Source: JBARRS01 sp049644345 (GTDB lineage Bacteria; Actinomycetota; Thermoleophilia; Gaiellales; Gaiellaceae). Taken from it: a stretch of 26,390 nt of DNA. The stretch covers positions 1-26,390 of the forward strand of contig JBARRS010000067.1 of the NCBI GenBank assembly GCA_049644345.1. The letters are read 5' to 3'. Positions 1-10,360 of this stretch are shown piece by piece; the stretch's first letter is position 1; each line of letters starts with the position of its first letter. The notes below the pieces were generated by a model. It worked only from the letters and a program-made list of their open reading frames with translations. It was not told where the DNA came from and searched no databases. Both the position numbers and the translations under genes were made by a program.

Positions 1-524
1 CGTTCGCCCACCTGGACGCGTTCATCACTCTCTCCCGCGCGATCTCGGAGCAGGGGCTCTATCCGGCGATCGATCCGCTCGACTCGAACTCTCGCGCGCT
101 CCAGCCTGACATCGTCGGCGAGGAGCAGTACGGCATCACGACGCGTGTGCAGGAGATCCTCCAGCGTTACAAGGACCTCCAGGACATCATCGCCATCCTC
201 GGGATGGACGAGCTCTCCGACGAGGACAAGCTCGTCGTCCAGCGGGCCCGCAAGATCCAGCGTTTCCTTTCCCAGCCGTTGTTCGTCGCCGAGGCCTTCA
301 CCGGCCAGCCTGGGAAGTACGTGAAGCTCGAGGAGACGATCCAGGGCTTCACCGAGATCCTCGACGGAAAGCACGACGAGCTGCCGGAGCAGGCGTTCTA
401 CTTGGTCGGAACGATCGACGACGCCGTGCAAAAGGCGAGGGAGCAAGCCGGCGAGGACGATTCCGAGGAGACCGAGCGGGAGGCCGAGGAGGAGCCCTCC
501 GAGGCTGAAGCGGTTCCGGCGTAG
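1..524 (+). CDS. atpD: F1Fo ATP synthase subunit beta, C-terminal part (5' truncated)
   Basis: Reading from base 3, this is the C-terminal ~173 residues of the catalytic beta subunit of F-type ATP synthase. It opens with the conserved stretch FAHLDAFITLSRAISEQGLY, followed by YPAIDPLDSNSR, then RVQEILQRYKDLQDIIAILG and the DELSDEDK/VQRARKIQRFLSQPLFVAEAF block, all typical of beta near the DELSEED region. The nucleotide-binding part lies upstream of the window. The protein ends in a very acidic tail of about 25 residues rich in Glu and Asp, which the E. coli protein lacks. The stop TAG at 522-524 overlaps the GTG start of atpC by one base (TAGTG), so the two are translationally coupled. Identity is secure; only the upstream extent is unknown. 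Confidence 0.97.
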   Translation, partial: FAHLDAFITLSRAISEQGLYPAIDPLDSNSRALQPDIVGEEQYGITTRVQEILQRYKDLQDIIAILGMDELSDEDKLVVQRARKIQRFLSQPLFVAEAFTGQPGKYVKLEETIQGFTEILDGKHDELPEQAFYLVGTIDDAVQKAREQAGEDDSEETEREAEEEPSEAEAVPA

Positions 525-952
525 TGGCCGACCGCCACACCTTCTCCGTCTCGCTCGTGACGCCCGAAGGCCCCGCCTTCGAGGGCGAAGCCGAGATGCT
601 GGTCGTGCCCGGGGCGGCCGGCGAGATCGGCGTGCTCGCGCGGCACGCGCCGCTTGTCGCGATGCTGAAAGCCGGGTCCACGCGCGTGTACACGAATCGA
701 GATGCCGGGGACGTAGTCGAGTTCGCGACAGGCGCCGGCTTCTTCCAGGTCGCGGAGGATCGTGCGCTCGCGTTGGTGGATGACGCCGTCGCAGCCGCCG
801 AGATCGACGATGCGAGGGCGAGGCGCCAGCTCGAGGAGGCCCAGGCGGAGCTCGAGCGCGTCGAGCGCGGCGAGTCGGAGGCCGATCGCTGGCAGCTCGA
901 GCAGCGAATCAAGCACGCCGAGAACCAGCTCTCCGTCGCCGGGCGGGAATAG
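524..952 (+). CDS. atpC: F1Fo ATP synthase epsilon subunit
   Basis: A 142-residue epsilon subunit of the F1 central stalk, which couples rotation to catalysis and can inhibit ATP hydrolysis. Residues 1-85 have the N-terminal beta-sandwich pattern (SVSLVTPEGPAFEGEAEMLVVPG, GEIGVLARHAPLVAML, then GFFQVAEDRALALVDDAV). Residues ~88-140 form the charged two-helix C-terminal domain (ARARRQLEEAQAELERVE...). Length is normal for the family. The GTG start is fixed by the one-base TAGTG overlap with atpD. It is the last gene of the ATP synthase operon, as in most bacteria; the next gene, metH, is functionally unrelated and begins after a 127-base structured gap. Confidence 0.96.
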   Translation: MADRHTFSVSLVTPEGPAFEGEAEMLVVPGAAGEIGVLARHAPLVAMLKAGSTRVYTNRDAGDVVEFATGAGFFQVAEDRALALVDDAVAAAEIDDARARRQLEEAQAELERVERGESEADRWQLEQRIKHAENQLSVAGRE

Positions 953-960
953 GCGACTGC

Positions 961-987
961 TAGGCTTTTCCGTACCTGGAAAGTTTT
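961..987 (+). promoter_or_regulatory. Possible -10 element and small hairpin between atpC and metH
   Basis: TAGGCT at 961-966 fits a TANNNT -10 box and would start a transcript near 973, giving metH a leader of about 105 nt. A 5-bp hairpin (TTTCC 967-971 / GGAAA 978-982) followed by GTTTT could instead be a weak end to the atp operon. I see no good -35 box. Neither reading is strong. Confidence 0.25.
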
Positions 988-1017
988 GATTGGCAGCTTG
1001 GCGACCAGGCTAAAAAA

Positions 1018-1074
1018 CGCCTAAAGAGCCCGCGAGTGCTTCCCCGGCTCCCGAACCTCTTTAGGCGGGAGCCG
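1018..1074 (+). promoter_or_regulatory. metH leader: overlapping inverted repeats covering the ribosome-binding site (candidate cis-regulatory RNA)
   Basis: Two perfect inverted repeats interlock here. Repeat A pairs CGCCTAAAGAG (1018-1028) with CTCTTTAGGCG (1057-1067), 11 bp. Repeat B pairs CGGCTCCCG (1045-1053) with CGGGAGCCG (1066-1074), 9 bp. The 3' arm of A lies almost wholly in the 12-nt loop of B, so they can form an H-type pseudoknot or two exclusive hairpins. Repeat B buries the GGGAG ribosome-binding site (1067-1071), 8 nt before the TTG start of metH. A third option, GAGCC 1026-1030 with GGCTC 1046-1050, competes with both. I see no cobalamin box or SAM-I core. The pairing is seen directly; the regulatory role is inferred. 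Confidence 0.5.
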
Positions 1075-1079
1075 ATTCG

Positions 1080-4684
<3,605 letters not shown>

Positions 4685-4685
<1 letters not shown>

Positions 4686-5797
4686 TGGAGGTCAACTACG
4701 GCCGTAGCCCGGCCTTCAGCCTCGGGATCGAGGAAGAGTTCCAGCTGCTCAACGCGGAGAGCTATGAGCTTTCCTCTCGTTGCGACGAGGTGCTCGAGAC
4801 GATGGGCGGCGACGAGCGGATCAAGGCGGAGCTGCTCCAGTCGGTGATCGAGGTGGCGACGCCGGTGGCTACGACGGTCTCGCTCGCGGTCGAGGAGGCG
4901 CGCGAGCTACGGGCACGCGTCCGCGACGCAGCCGCGGAGAGCGGTGTGCTGATCGCCTCGGCCGGCACCCATCCGTTCTCTCGCTACGAGCACCAGGAGG
5001 TGACCGACCAACCGCGCTACCGCGAGTTGATCGAGGCGATGCAGTGGGTGGCGGAGCGGGAGCTGATCTTCGGCCTCCACGTCCACGTCGGGCTCGAGTC
5101 GGCGCAGCAGGCGATCGGCATCTGCGGCGCGCTTCGCACCTGTCTGCCCGAGTTGCTCGCCCTGTCGGTGAACTCGCCCTTCTGGCACGGGCGGGACACG
5201 GGCTTGGCGTCGACGCGGATCAAGGTCTTCGACGCGATGCCGCGCAGCGGCCTGCCGCCCGCGTTCGCCTCGTGGGAGGAGTTCGAGCTGCTCGTGGACC
5301 GGGGCGTGAGGACGCGGTCGTTCGAGGACTACACCTTCATCTGGTGGGATCTGCGGCCGCACCCCAAGCTCGGAACGATCGAGCTGCGGATCTGCGATGC
5401 GCAGACGCGCCTCGAGTCGGTGGCCGGGCTCGTTGCGCTGTTCCAGAGCCTCGTTGCGACGCTGGCCGACCGCTACGCGAAGGACGGCGCGCTGCCGATC
5501 CAGCCCTACACACTCGTCGACGAGAACAAGTGGCGCGCCGCGCGCTACGGCCTCGGCGCAGACCTGATCGACCTCGACCGCGACGAGGAGAGGCCTGCGC
5601 GCGAGGCGGCGCTCGCGCTCGTCGAGCTCGCCGAGCCGGCCGCAAGTCGGCTGGGCTGCACGGAGGAACTCGCGGAGGTCGAGCGAATGTGCGAGCGCGG
5701 CACCGGCGCCGACGAGCAGCGCAAAGTGTTCGAGGAGTCGGGCAGCCTGCTCGCCGTCGCCCAGCGCCTCGCCGAGCAGACGGTGGCAAGGCTCTAG
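4685..5797 (+). CDS. Carboxylate-amine ligase, glutamate-cysteine ligase type 2 (YbdK family)
   Basis: A 370-residue member of the GCS2/YbdK family, ATP-dependent ligases related to glutamate-cysteine ligase. It begins FSLGIEEEFQLLN, the family's N-terminal signature, and has GTHPFSRYE, LIFGLHVHVGLES, NSPFWHGRDTGLASTR and the C-terminal GTIELRICDAQTRLE. Length matches E. coli YbdK (372). The GTG at 4685 is chosen because it overlaps the metH stop by one base and places the signature about ten residues in; an open frame continues upstream but lies inside metH. Some family members make gamma-glutamylcysteine weakly, and the true substrate of many is unknown. Sitting behind metH, a link to thiol metabolism is possible but not shown. 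Confidence 0.85.
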
Positions 5798-5830
5798 CCG
5801 ACCGCCAGGTCGGGTATCCTCGCCGCGGCT

Positions 5831-5858
5831 GGCGCCCCCGGGGCGCCCGATGCTTTTT
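5831..5858 (+). terminator. GC-rich hairpin followed by five T, likely terminator of the metH/ligase transcript
   Basis: GGCGCCCC at 5831-5838 and GGGGCGCC at 5840-5847 form a perfect inverted repeat, with T5 at 5854-5858. The T-run starts 6 nt after the stem, a little late for a classic intrinsic terminator. A TATCCT box at 5815-5820 just upstream could be a -10 for the next gene, in which case the stem would sit at the 5' end of that mRNA instead. Confidence 0.45.
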
Positions 5859-5866
5859 CAGGACGA

Positions 5867-7828
5867 ATGCGGACGACACTGAAAAGAGGGATCGGCCGGG
5901 GAGCCGACACCAACGGGCACGGCAACGGCGCGCTGCCGCCCGGCGCGTTCAGCGCGATGGTGGTCTACCGCCAGCCGCCCCCGACGCCGCCGGGCACCCT
6001 CCACCGCATCGCCCGCTTCTTCTTCTGGGTGCTGACGGTCCTGCTGATGCTCTCCTGCGCCGCCGTCGGAGGGCTCTACCTCTGGGCGCACGAGTCGATC
6101 GGGGCGACGGCGCCGAGGAGCGTGGCGATGAAGCGCGCCGCGAAACGGCTCGACGTCGCCTCGCCGCACGGCCCGGCGATCGCGCTCGTGATCGGTTCCG
6201 ATCACCGCTACGCGGATCATGGCGCTCCCTCACGCTCCGACACGATCATGCTGATCCGGACCGACCCCGCTACGGACACGATCTCGCTGCTCTCGTTCCC
6301 GCGCGACCTGTACGTCACGATCCACTGCCCGGGCAAGCCGACGTGGAACGGAAAGATCAACGCCGCGTACGCCCAGTGCGGCCCCGCTGGAACGCTCGAC
6401 ACGGTGCGCTCGATCACCAACCTGCCGGTCAACTACCTGATCAACGTCAACTTCCGCGGGTTCACCCAGGTGGTCGACAAGCTCGGCGGCGTCTGGATGG
6501 ACGTCGACCGCCGCTACTACAACAAGAACCTGCACACCGCGGCGACCGACTACGCCAATATCGACCTCCAACCCGGGTACCAGAGGCTGACCGGGGGCCA
6601 GGCGCTCGACTTCGTCCGCTACCGACACACCGACTCCGACCTGTACCGCAACGCCCGCCAGCAGCTGTTCGTGAAGGCGATGAAGGAGCAGGTCGGGCGG
6701 ATCTCGCCGCTCGACATCGCGTTCAGGCTGCCCAAGGTCGTCGGGGCGATCGTCCACAACACCGAAATCGGCGAGGCGGGCGGAAAAGGCGTTCCCCCGA
6801 GCACCGTGATGAACTACGCCTTCTTCCTCTACCACCTGCCGGGCGGGCACTTCTTCCAGCCTCGGATCGGTGGGCTGACGGGCTACTCCGACCTGACGAC
6901 CGCGCAGTCGAACATCGACCAGGCTGTGCACGACTTCCTCAATCCCGACGTCTCGGCGCCGGCCGCCGCGAGCAAGGCGCTCGGGTTCAAGCTGCGCCCG
7001 AAGAAGCAGACGGTGCGGCCGGTGGGGCCTTCGCGCGTCTCCATCACCGTCCTGAACGGGAACGGCATGCCCGGGATCGCGGCCAACGCCGCCAACGAGC
7101 TCGGCCAGCGCCACTACGTGATCCTGCCGCCCACCGGCGGCGGGCCGGCGAACGCCCCGGACGGCTTCAACCACCCGACGACGACCGTCTACTACTACCC
7201 GACCCGCTACCGGGCGAAGGACGCCGCGGGCCAGGTCGCGAAGCTGTTCGACAACGCGTCGGTTGCACAGGTGACGCCGACCCTCGAGCCGCTCTCGTCC
7301 GGGGCAACGCTCGTCGTCGTGCTCGGCGCGACGTTCAAGGGGCAGCTGACATCGCCGACTGTGGTCTCGCACACGCAGATCGTCAAGCAGGCTCCGTATA
7401 TCAGCGTCGACCCGACGGCGACGCGCTCGATGTTGCTCGCGGTCCGAAAGCGGGTGCCGTTCCGGCTGGAGCTGCCGGCCGTGCTCGAGCGAAGCTCGAG
7501 GCCCGATTACGAGCGTCCGATCCGCGTCTACGAGGTCGCCGGGGGTCATCGAGCGGTCAGGCTGACGTTCAAGCGCGGCGCCGGCGTGAACGAGTACTGG
7601 GGCATCGAGGAGACCAACTGGACGGATGCGCCGGTGCTCGGCGAGCGGAACTTCACCCATCGGATCCACGGCCGGAGGTTCGACCTCTACTACTCCGGGC
7701 CGCACCTGCACATGGTCGTCCTGCGCGACAACGGCGCGACGTACTGGGTCGTGAATACGCTGCTCGACTCGCTCTCCAACGAGACGATGCTTGCGATCGC
7801 GAAGGGCCTGCGGCCCGTGCCCCGGTAA
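5867..7828 (+). CDS. LytR-CpsA-Psr (LCP) family protein with LytR_C-like domain, predicted cell-wall glycopolymer ligase
   Basis: A 653-residue membrane-anchored LCP protein; such proteins transfer lipid-linked glycopolymers to peptidoglycan. A cytoplasmic N-terminus of ~50 residues precedes one membrane helix (~51-73, FFFWVLTVLLMLSCAAVGGL). The extracellular LCP domain (~115-280) shows SDTIMLIRTDP, LLSFPRDLYV, INAAYA, VDKLGGVWMDVD and the Arg/Asp signature RYRHTDSDLYRNARQQ. A second domain from ~390 (VSITVLNGNGMPGIAANAAN) resembles LytR_C. The last ~160 residues are unassigned. The ATG has AGGA only 3 nt upstream, so the start is reasonable but not certain. The following sugar-nucleotide genes fit a role in envelope polysaccharide attachment. 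The exact polymer is unknown. Confidence 0.88.
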   Translation: MRTTLKRGIGRGADTNGHGNGALPPGAFSAMVVYRQPPPTPPGTLHRIARFFFWVLTVLLMLSCAAVGGLYLWAHESIGATAPRSVAMKRAAKRLDVASPHGPAIALVIGSDHRYADHGAPSRSDTIMLIRTDPATDTISLLSFPRDLYVTIHCPGKPTWNGKINAAYAQCGPAGTLDTVRSITNLPVNYLINVNFRGFTQVVDKLGGVWMDVDRRYYNKNLHTAATDYANIDLQPGYQRLTGGQALDFVRYRHTDSDLYRNARQQLFVKAMKEQVGRISPLDIAFRLPKVVGAIVHNTEIGEAGGKGVPPSTVMNYAFFLYHLPGGHFFQPRIGGLTGYSDLTTAQSNIDQAVHDFLNPDVSAPAAASKALGFKLRPKKQTVRPVGPSRVSITVLNGNGMPGIAANAANELGQRHYVILPPTGGGPANAPDGFNHPTTTVYYYPTRYRAKDAAGQVAKLFDNASVAQVTPTLEPLSSGATLVVVLGATFKGQLTSPTVVSHTQIVKQAPYISVDPTATRSMLLAVRKRVPFRLELPAVLERSSRPDYERPIRVYEVAGGHRAVRLTFKRGAGVNEYWGIEETNWTDAPVLGERNFTHRIHGRRFDLYYSGPHLHMVVLRDNGATYWVVNTLLDSLSNETMLAIAKGLRPVPR

Positions 7829-7841
7829 CCTCAGCGCGGTG
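7826..7841 (+). promoter_or_regulatory. Predicted leaderless promoter of ugd
   Basis: TAACCT (7826-7831) ends exactly 7 nt before the GTG start at 7839. The first three bases of the box are the stop codon of the LCP gene. No -35 box or ribosome-binding site is visible, so transcription probably starts at or next to the G of GTG. Confidence 0.5.
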
Positions 7842-9188
7842 ACGGCAGGAACAGGAAAGCCGGCGATCGGCGTCTTCGGCGCGGGCTGGGTCGGCGTCGT
7901 CACAGGCGCCTGCTTCGCGGAGCTCGGACACCGTGTCGTGATCCGAGACGTCGTCGCCGAGAAAGTCGAGCGGCTCAGGGCCGGGGAGCTTCCTTTCTTC
8001 GAGCCCGGCCTCGAGGAGCTGCTCGCGCGCAACCGAGAGCGGCTGACGTTCACGCTCGACTCGACCGAGCTCGCCGCCGCCGACTTCCTCTTCGTCTGCG
8101 TGGACACACCGCCGACGTACTCGGGAGACGCAGATCTCTCACGGGTCTGGAGCGTCCTCGACCAGCTGCCGTCCCTCGAGCGGCGGACGATCCTTGCGAT
8201 GAAGAGCACGGTGCCCGTGGGCACCGGCGAGAAGGTGCGCGCCGCGCTCGATGCCCGGGGGCTTGCGCACGTCGGCTATGTCTCGAATCCCGAGTTCCTC
8301 GCGGAGGGGACGGCGATCCGCGACTTCACCAACCCGGACCGGATCGTCGTCGGCGCCTTCGTCGAGGCCGACGCGGACAAGGTCGAGGAGCTCTACCGGA
8401 AGCTCGACGTGCCCGTCGTTCGCGCGGACGTGGCGTCGGCCGAGATGATCAAGCTGGCCGCGAACGCGTTCCTGACCACCAGGATCAGCTTCATCAACGA
8501 GATCGCGAATGTGTGCGAGCTCGTCGGCGCGGACGTCGAGAAGGTCGCGAGCGGGATCGGGCTCGACCACCGGCTCGGGCCGCACTTCCTGCACGCGGGG
8601 ATCGGCTGGGGCGGAAGCTGCTTCGGCAAGGACGTCTCGGCGCTGAAGCAGCTCGCGGGCAACTCGGGCTACCAGTTCCAGCTGCTCGCCGCCGTGATCG
8701 AGGTGAACGAGCTTCAGAAGCGGCGCGTGATCCAGAAGCTGCAGAAGCAGCTCGGCCGGCTGCGCGGGAAGACCGTCGCGCTACTCGGGCTCGCGTTCAA
8801 GCCGGACACCGACGACCTCCGCGACGCTCCCTCGCTCGTGCTCGCTTCACGCCTGCTTGCGGAGGGAGTGGATGTGCGGGCCTACGATCCCGCTGCTCGG
8901 CCGGATGAGCTGTTGCACGGCGTCACGATCTGCGAGAGCGCGCTCGAGGCGGTCACCGGCGCAGACGCTGCGGTGATCGTGACCGAGTGGGACGAGTTCC
9001 GCGGCCTCGCGACGCCGGAGGTCCGCGAGGCGATGCGGCGGCCGCTGATCGTCGACGGGCGGAACCTCCTCGATCCGGCGGCCGTCCGTGCCGCCGGTTT
9101 CTCGTACGAGGGCATCGGCCGGGCCTCGTCCCAGCTCGCCGATCTCCCGGAAACGGCGGAGGAGCGCGAGCGGGAGCTCGAGGCGTAG
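7839..9188 (+). CDS. ugd: UDP-glucose 6-dehydrogenase
   Basis: A 449-residue UDP-glucose/GDP-mannose dehydrogenase family enzyme that oxidises UDP-glucose to UDP-glucuronate with two NAD+. The N-terminal Rossmann fold has IGVFGAGWVGVVTG, then FVCVDTP, MKSTVPVGTG and YVSNPEFLAEGTAI. The central helix carries EMIKLAANAFLTTRISFINE (cut at 20), and the catalytic cysteine is C261 in GWGGSCFGKD. The UDP-binding C-terminal domain has LLGLAFKPDTDDLRDAPS and VDGRNLLDP. Start GTG 7839 is chosen because the fold begins a few residues later and a -10-like box precedes it; an open frame extends back to 7791. GDP-mannose dehydrogenase or UDP-N-acetyl-mannosamine dehydrogenase are less likely alternatives. 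Its product would feed the glycopolymer pathway suggested by its neighbours. Confidence 0.92.
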   Translation: MTAGTGKPAIGVFGAGWVGVVTGACFAELGHRVVIRDVVAEKVERLRAGELPFFEPGLEELLARNRERLTFTLDSTELAAADFLFVCVDTPPTYSGDADLSRVWSVLDQLPSLERRTILAMKSTVPVGTGEKVRAALDARGLAHVGYVSNPEFLAEGTAIRDFTNPDRIVVGAFVEADADKVEELYRKLDVPVVRADVASAEMIKLAANAFLTTRISFINEIANVCELVGADVEKVASGIGLDHRLGPHFLHAGIGWGGSCFGKDVSALKQLAGNSGYQFQLLAAVIEVNELQKRRVIQKLQKQLGRLRGKTVALLGLAFKPDTDDLRDAPSLVLASRLLAEGVDVRAYDPAARPDELLHGVTICESALEAVTGADAAVIVTEWDEFRGLATPEVREAMRRPLIVDGRNLLDPAAVRAAGFSYEGIGRASSQLADLPETAEERERELEA

Positions 9189-9193
9189 GCCCG

Positions 9194-9898
9194 TTGGAAG
9201 CGATCGTCCTCGCCGGCGGCAAGGCTGAGCGGCTCGGCGAAGTCGCCGGGGGCAGGCCGAAGCCGCTCGTCGAGGTTGCCGGCCGGCCGTTGGTTGCCTA
9301 TCAGCTCCGGCTGCTCGGACGCGCCGGCGTCTCGCGCGTAATCGTGAGCTGCGCTGCGGGGCAGGGCGGGCTGTTCGAGCGTGAGCTCGACGGCTCCGGG
9401 CCCGAGCTCGTCTTGGCGGAGGAGCCTGAGCGGCTCGGGCGGGGCGGCGGCATCCGCTTCGCGGCTCGCCGGCGGCTGGAGAGCGGCGACGTCTACGCCC
9501 TCAACGGGGACGAGCTGCTCGACGTCGACCTGGTCGCGATGCTGGACCGCCACCGCGCGTCGGGCGCGGCCGCGACGATCGCCGTCGCGCAGCCGGTGTC
9601 GCCGTTCGGCGTCGTGGAGCTGACCGAAGAGGACGTCGTCAGGGGGTTCAGCGAGGGCGGGCGGATCCCCTCGTGGGTCAGCTGTGGCGTGTACGTGCTC
9701 GGCGAAGAAGCGCTCGCACGGTTTCCGGAACGAGGCGACCACGAGACGACCACATTCCCCGAGCTCGCCGCGGAAGGGCGGCTACGAGCATTTCGCCACG
9801 AGGGCCTTTGGCTCACCGTGAACACGCCGAAGGACCTACGTCGAGCCGAAGAGCACCTCACGGCTCATCCGGAGTGGCTGGTCACCGACCCCGTTTGA
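9194..9898 (+). CDS. Sugar-1-phosphate nucleotidyltransferase (NDP-sugar pyrophosphorylase)
   Basis: A 234-residue GT-A-like nucleotidyltransferase that should activate a sugar-1-phosphate with NTP. It starts EAIVLAGGKAERLG and continues RPKPLVEVAGRPLVAYQLR, VYALNGDELLDVDL (metal-binding Asp region), SPFGVVELTEEDVV and WLTVNTPKDLRRAEEHL. The usual GxGTR loop is changed to GKAER. There is no C-terminal hexapeptide or cupin domain. TTG at 9194 is chosen because it lies 5 nt after the ugd stop, has GAGG 10 nt upstream, and places the signature at residues 2-11. The next gene is a cupin of the kind normally fused to mannose-1-phosphate guanylyltransferase, which hints at GDP-mannose synthesis, but substrate cannot be read from the sequence. 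Confidence 0.82.
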   Translation: MEAIVLAGGKAERLGEVAGGRPKPLVEVAGRPLVAYQLRLLGRAGVSRVIVSCAAGQGGLFERELDGSGPELVLAEEPERLGRGGGIRFAARRRLESGDVYALNGDELLDVDLVAMLDRHRASGAAATIAVAQPVSPFGVVELTEEDVVRGFSEGGRIPSWVSCGVYVLGEEALARFPERGDHETTTFPELAAEGRLRAFRHEGLWLTVNTPKDLRRAEEHLTAHPEWLVTDPV

Positions 9899-9933
9899 GT
9901 GCAGCGCGACGGCGTCGTAGGATCGCCGCAGTG
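9895..9933 (+). promoter_or_regulatory. Predicted leaderless promoter of the cupin gene
   Basis: TTGAGT (9895-9900), a 17-nt spacer, TAGGAT (9918-9923), then 7 nt to the GTG at 9931. This is the best-formed promoter in the window. The -35 box contains the TGA stop of the preceding gene. There is no ribosome-binding site before the GTG. Confidence 0.6.
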
Positions 9934-10344
9934 GAGGGCCCGCTGTCCTCGCCGAATCTCCAGAACCTCGACCGCTTCGCCTTCGAGCCGCAGCGAATCG
10001 AGAAGCCGTGGGGGTACGAGCTGCTGTGGGCGCACGCCGAGGACTACGTCGGCAAGGTTCTCTTCGTCCGCGCGGGCGGCTCGCTGAGCCTTCAATTCCA
10101 CCGCGAGAAGGACGAAAGCTGGTACGTCGAGAGCGGCCGGGCCGAGCTCCAGCTCGGCGATGTCGGCCAGGCGATCCTCACCCGGGAGATCGTCGGCCCG
10201 GGTGCGTGCTTCCGCTTCAGACCGGGGACGGTGCACCGCGTGAAAGCGCTGGAAGACACCACCATCCTGGAGGTCTCGACGCCCCATCTGGACGACGTCG
10301 TGCGGCTCGAAGACGAGTACGGGCGGGCCGAGCGCAGTAAGTAG
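9931..10344 (+). CDS. Cupin protein of the mannose-6-phosphate isomerase type II family (stand-alone)
   Basis: A 137-residue single-domain cupin. It has EKPWGYELLW (24-33), the first cupin motif GGSLSLQFHREKDESWYVES (49-68; metal ligands probably H57 and E62) and the second motif around RPGTVHRV with H102. This pattern matches the C-terminal isomerase domain of bifunctional ManC/AlgA proteins, which make GDP-mannose precursors. Here the domain is separate from the nucleotidyltransferase encoded just upstream. The GTG start sits 7 nt after a TAGGAT box and about ten residues before the first conserved region's lead-in; the open frame continues upstream to 9673 but overlaps the previous gene. 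The likely role is supplying mannose-6-phosphate; another sugar-phosphate isomerase is possible. Confidence 0.8.
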   Translation: MEGPLSSPNLQNLDRFAFEPQRIEKPWGYELLWAHAEDYVGKVLFVRAGGSLSLQFHREKDESWYVESGRAELQLGDVGQAILTREIVGPGACFRFRPGTVHRVKALEDTTILEVSTPHLDDVVRLEDEYGRAERSK

Positions 10345-10360
10345 ACTGCGCCGCGCCATG
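10342..10360 (+). promoter_or_regulatory. Possible near-leaderless promoter of ahcY
   Basis: TAGACT (10342-10347) lies 10 nt before the ATG at 10358 and begins with the TAG stop of the cupin gene. No ribosome-binding site or -35 box is seen. The start point could leave a leader of 0-3 nt. Confidence 0.35.

Noticed and set aside
953..1079. Cobalamin, SAM-I, SAM-II or T-box riboswitch before metH
   Set aside because: The characteristic core sequences of these families are not present; only the uncharacterised interlocking repeats remain.
4780..7842. A 1020-residue plus-strand open frame spanning the ligase and LCP genes
   Set aside because: Arg/Ala/Gly/Pro-rich shadow translation in another frame of two well-recognised genes, with no family features.
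6230..8224. A 664-residue minus-strand open frame
   Set aside because: Antisense to the LCP and ugd genes; composition biased and without motifs, as expected from high third-position GC.
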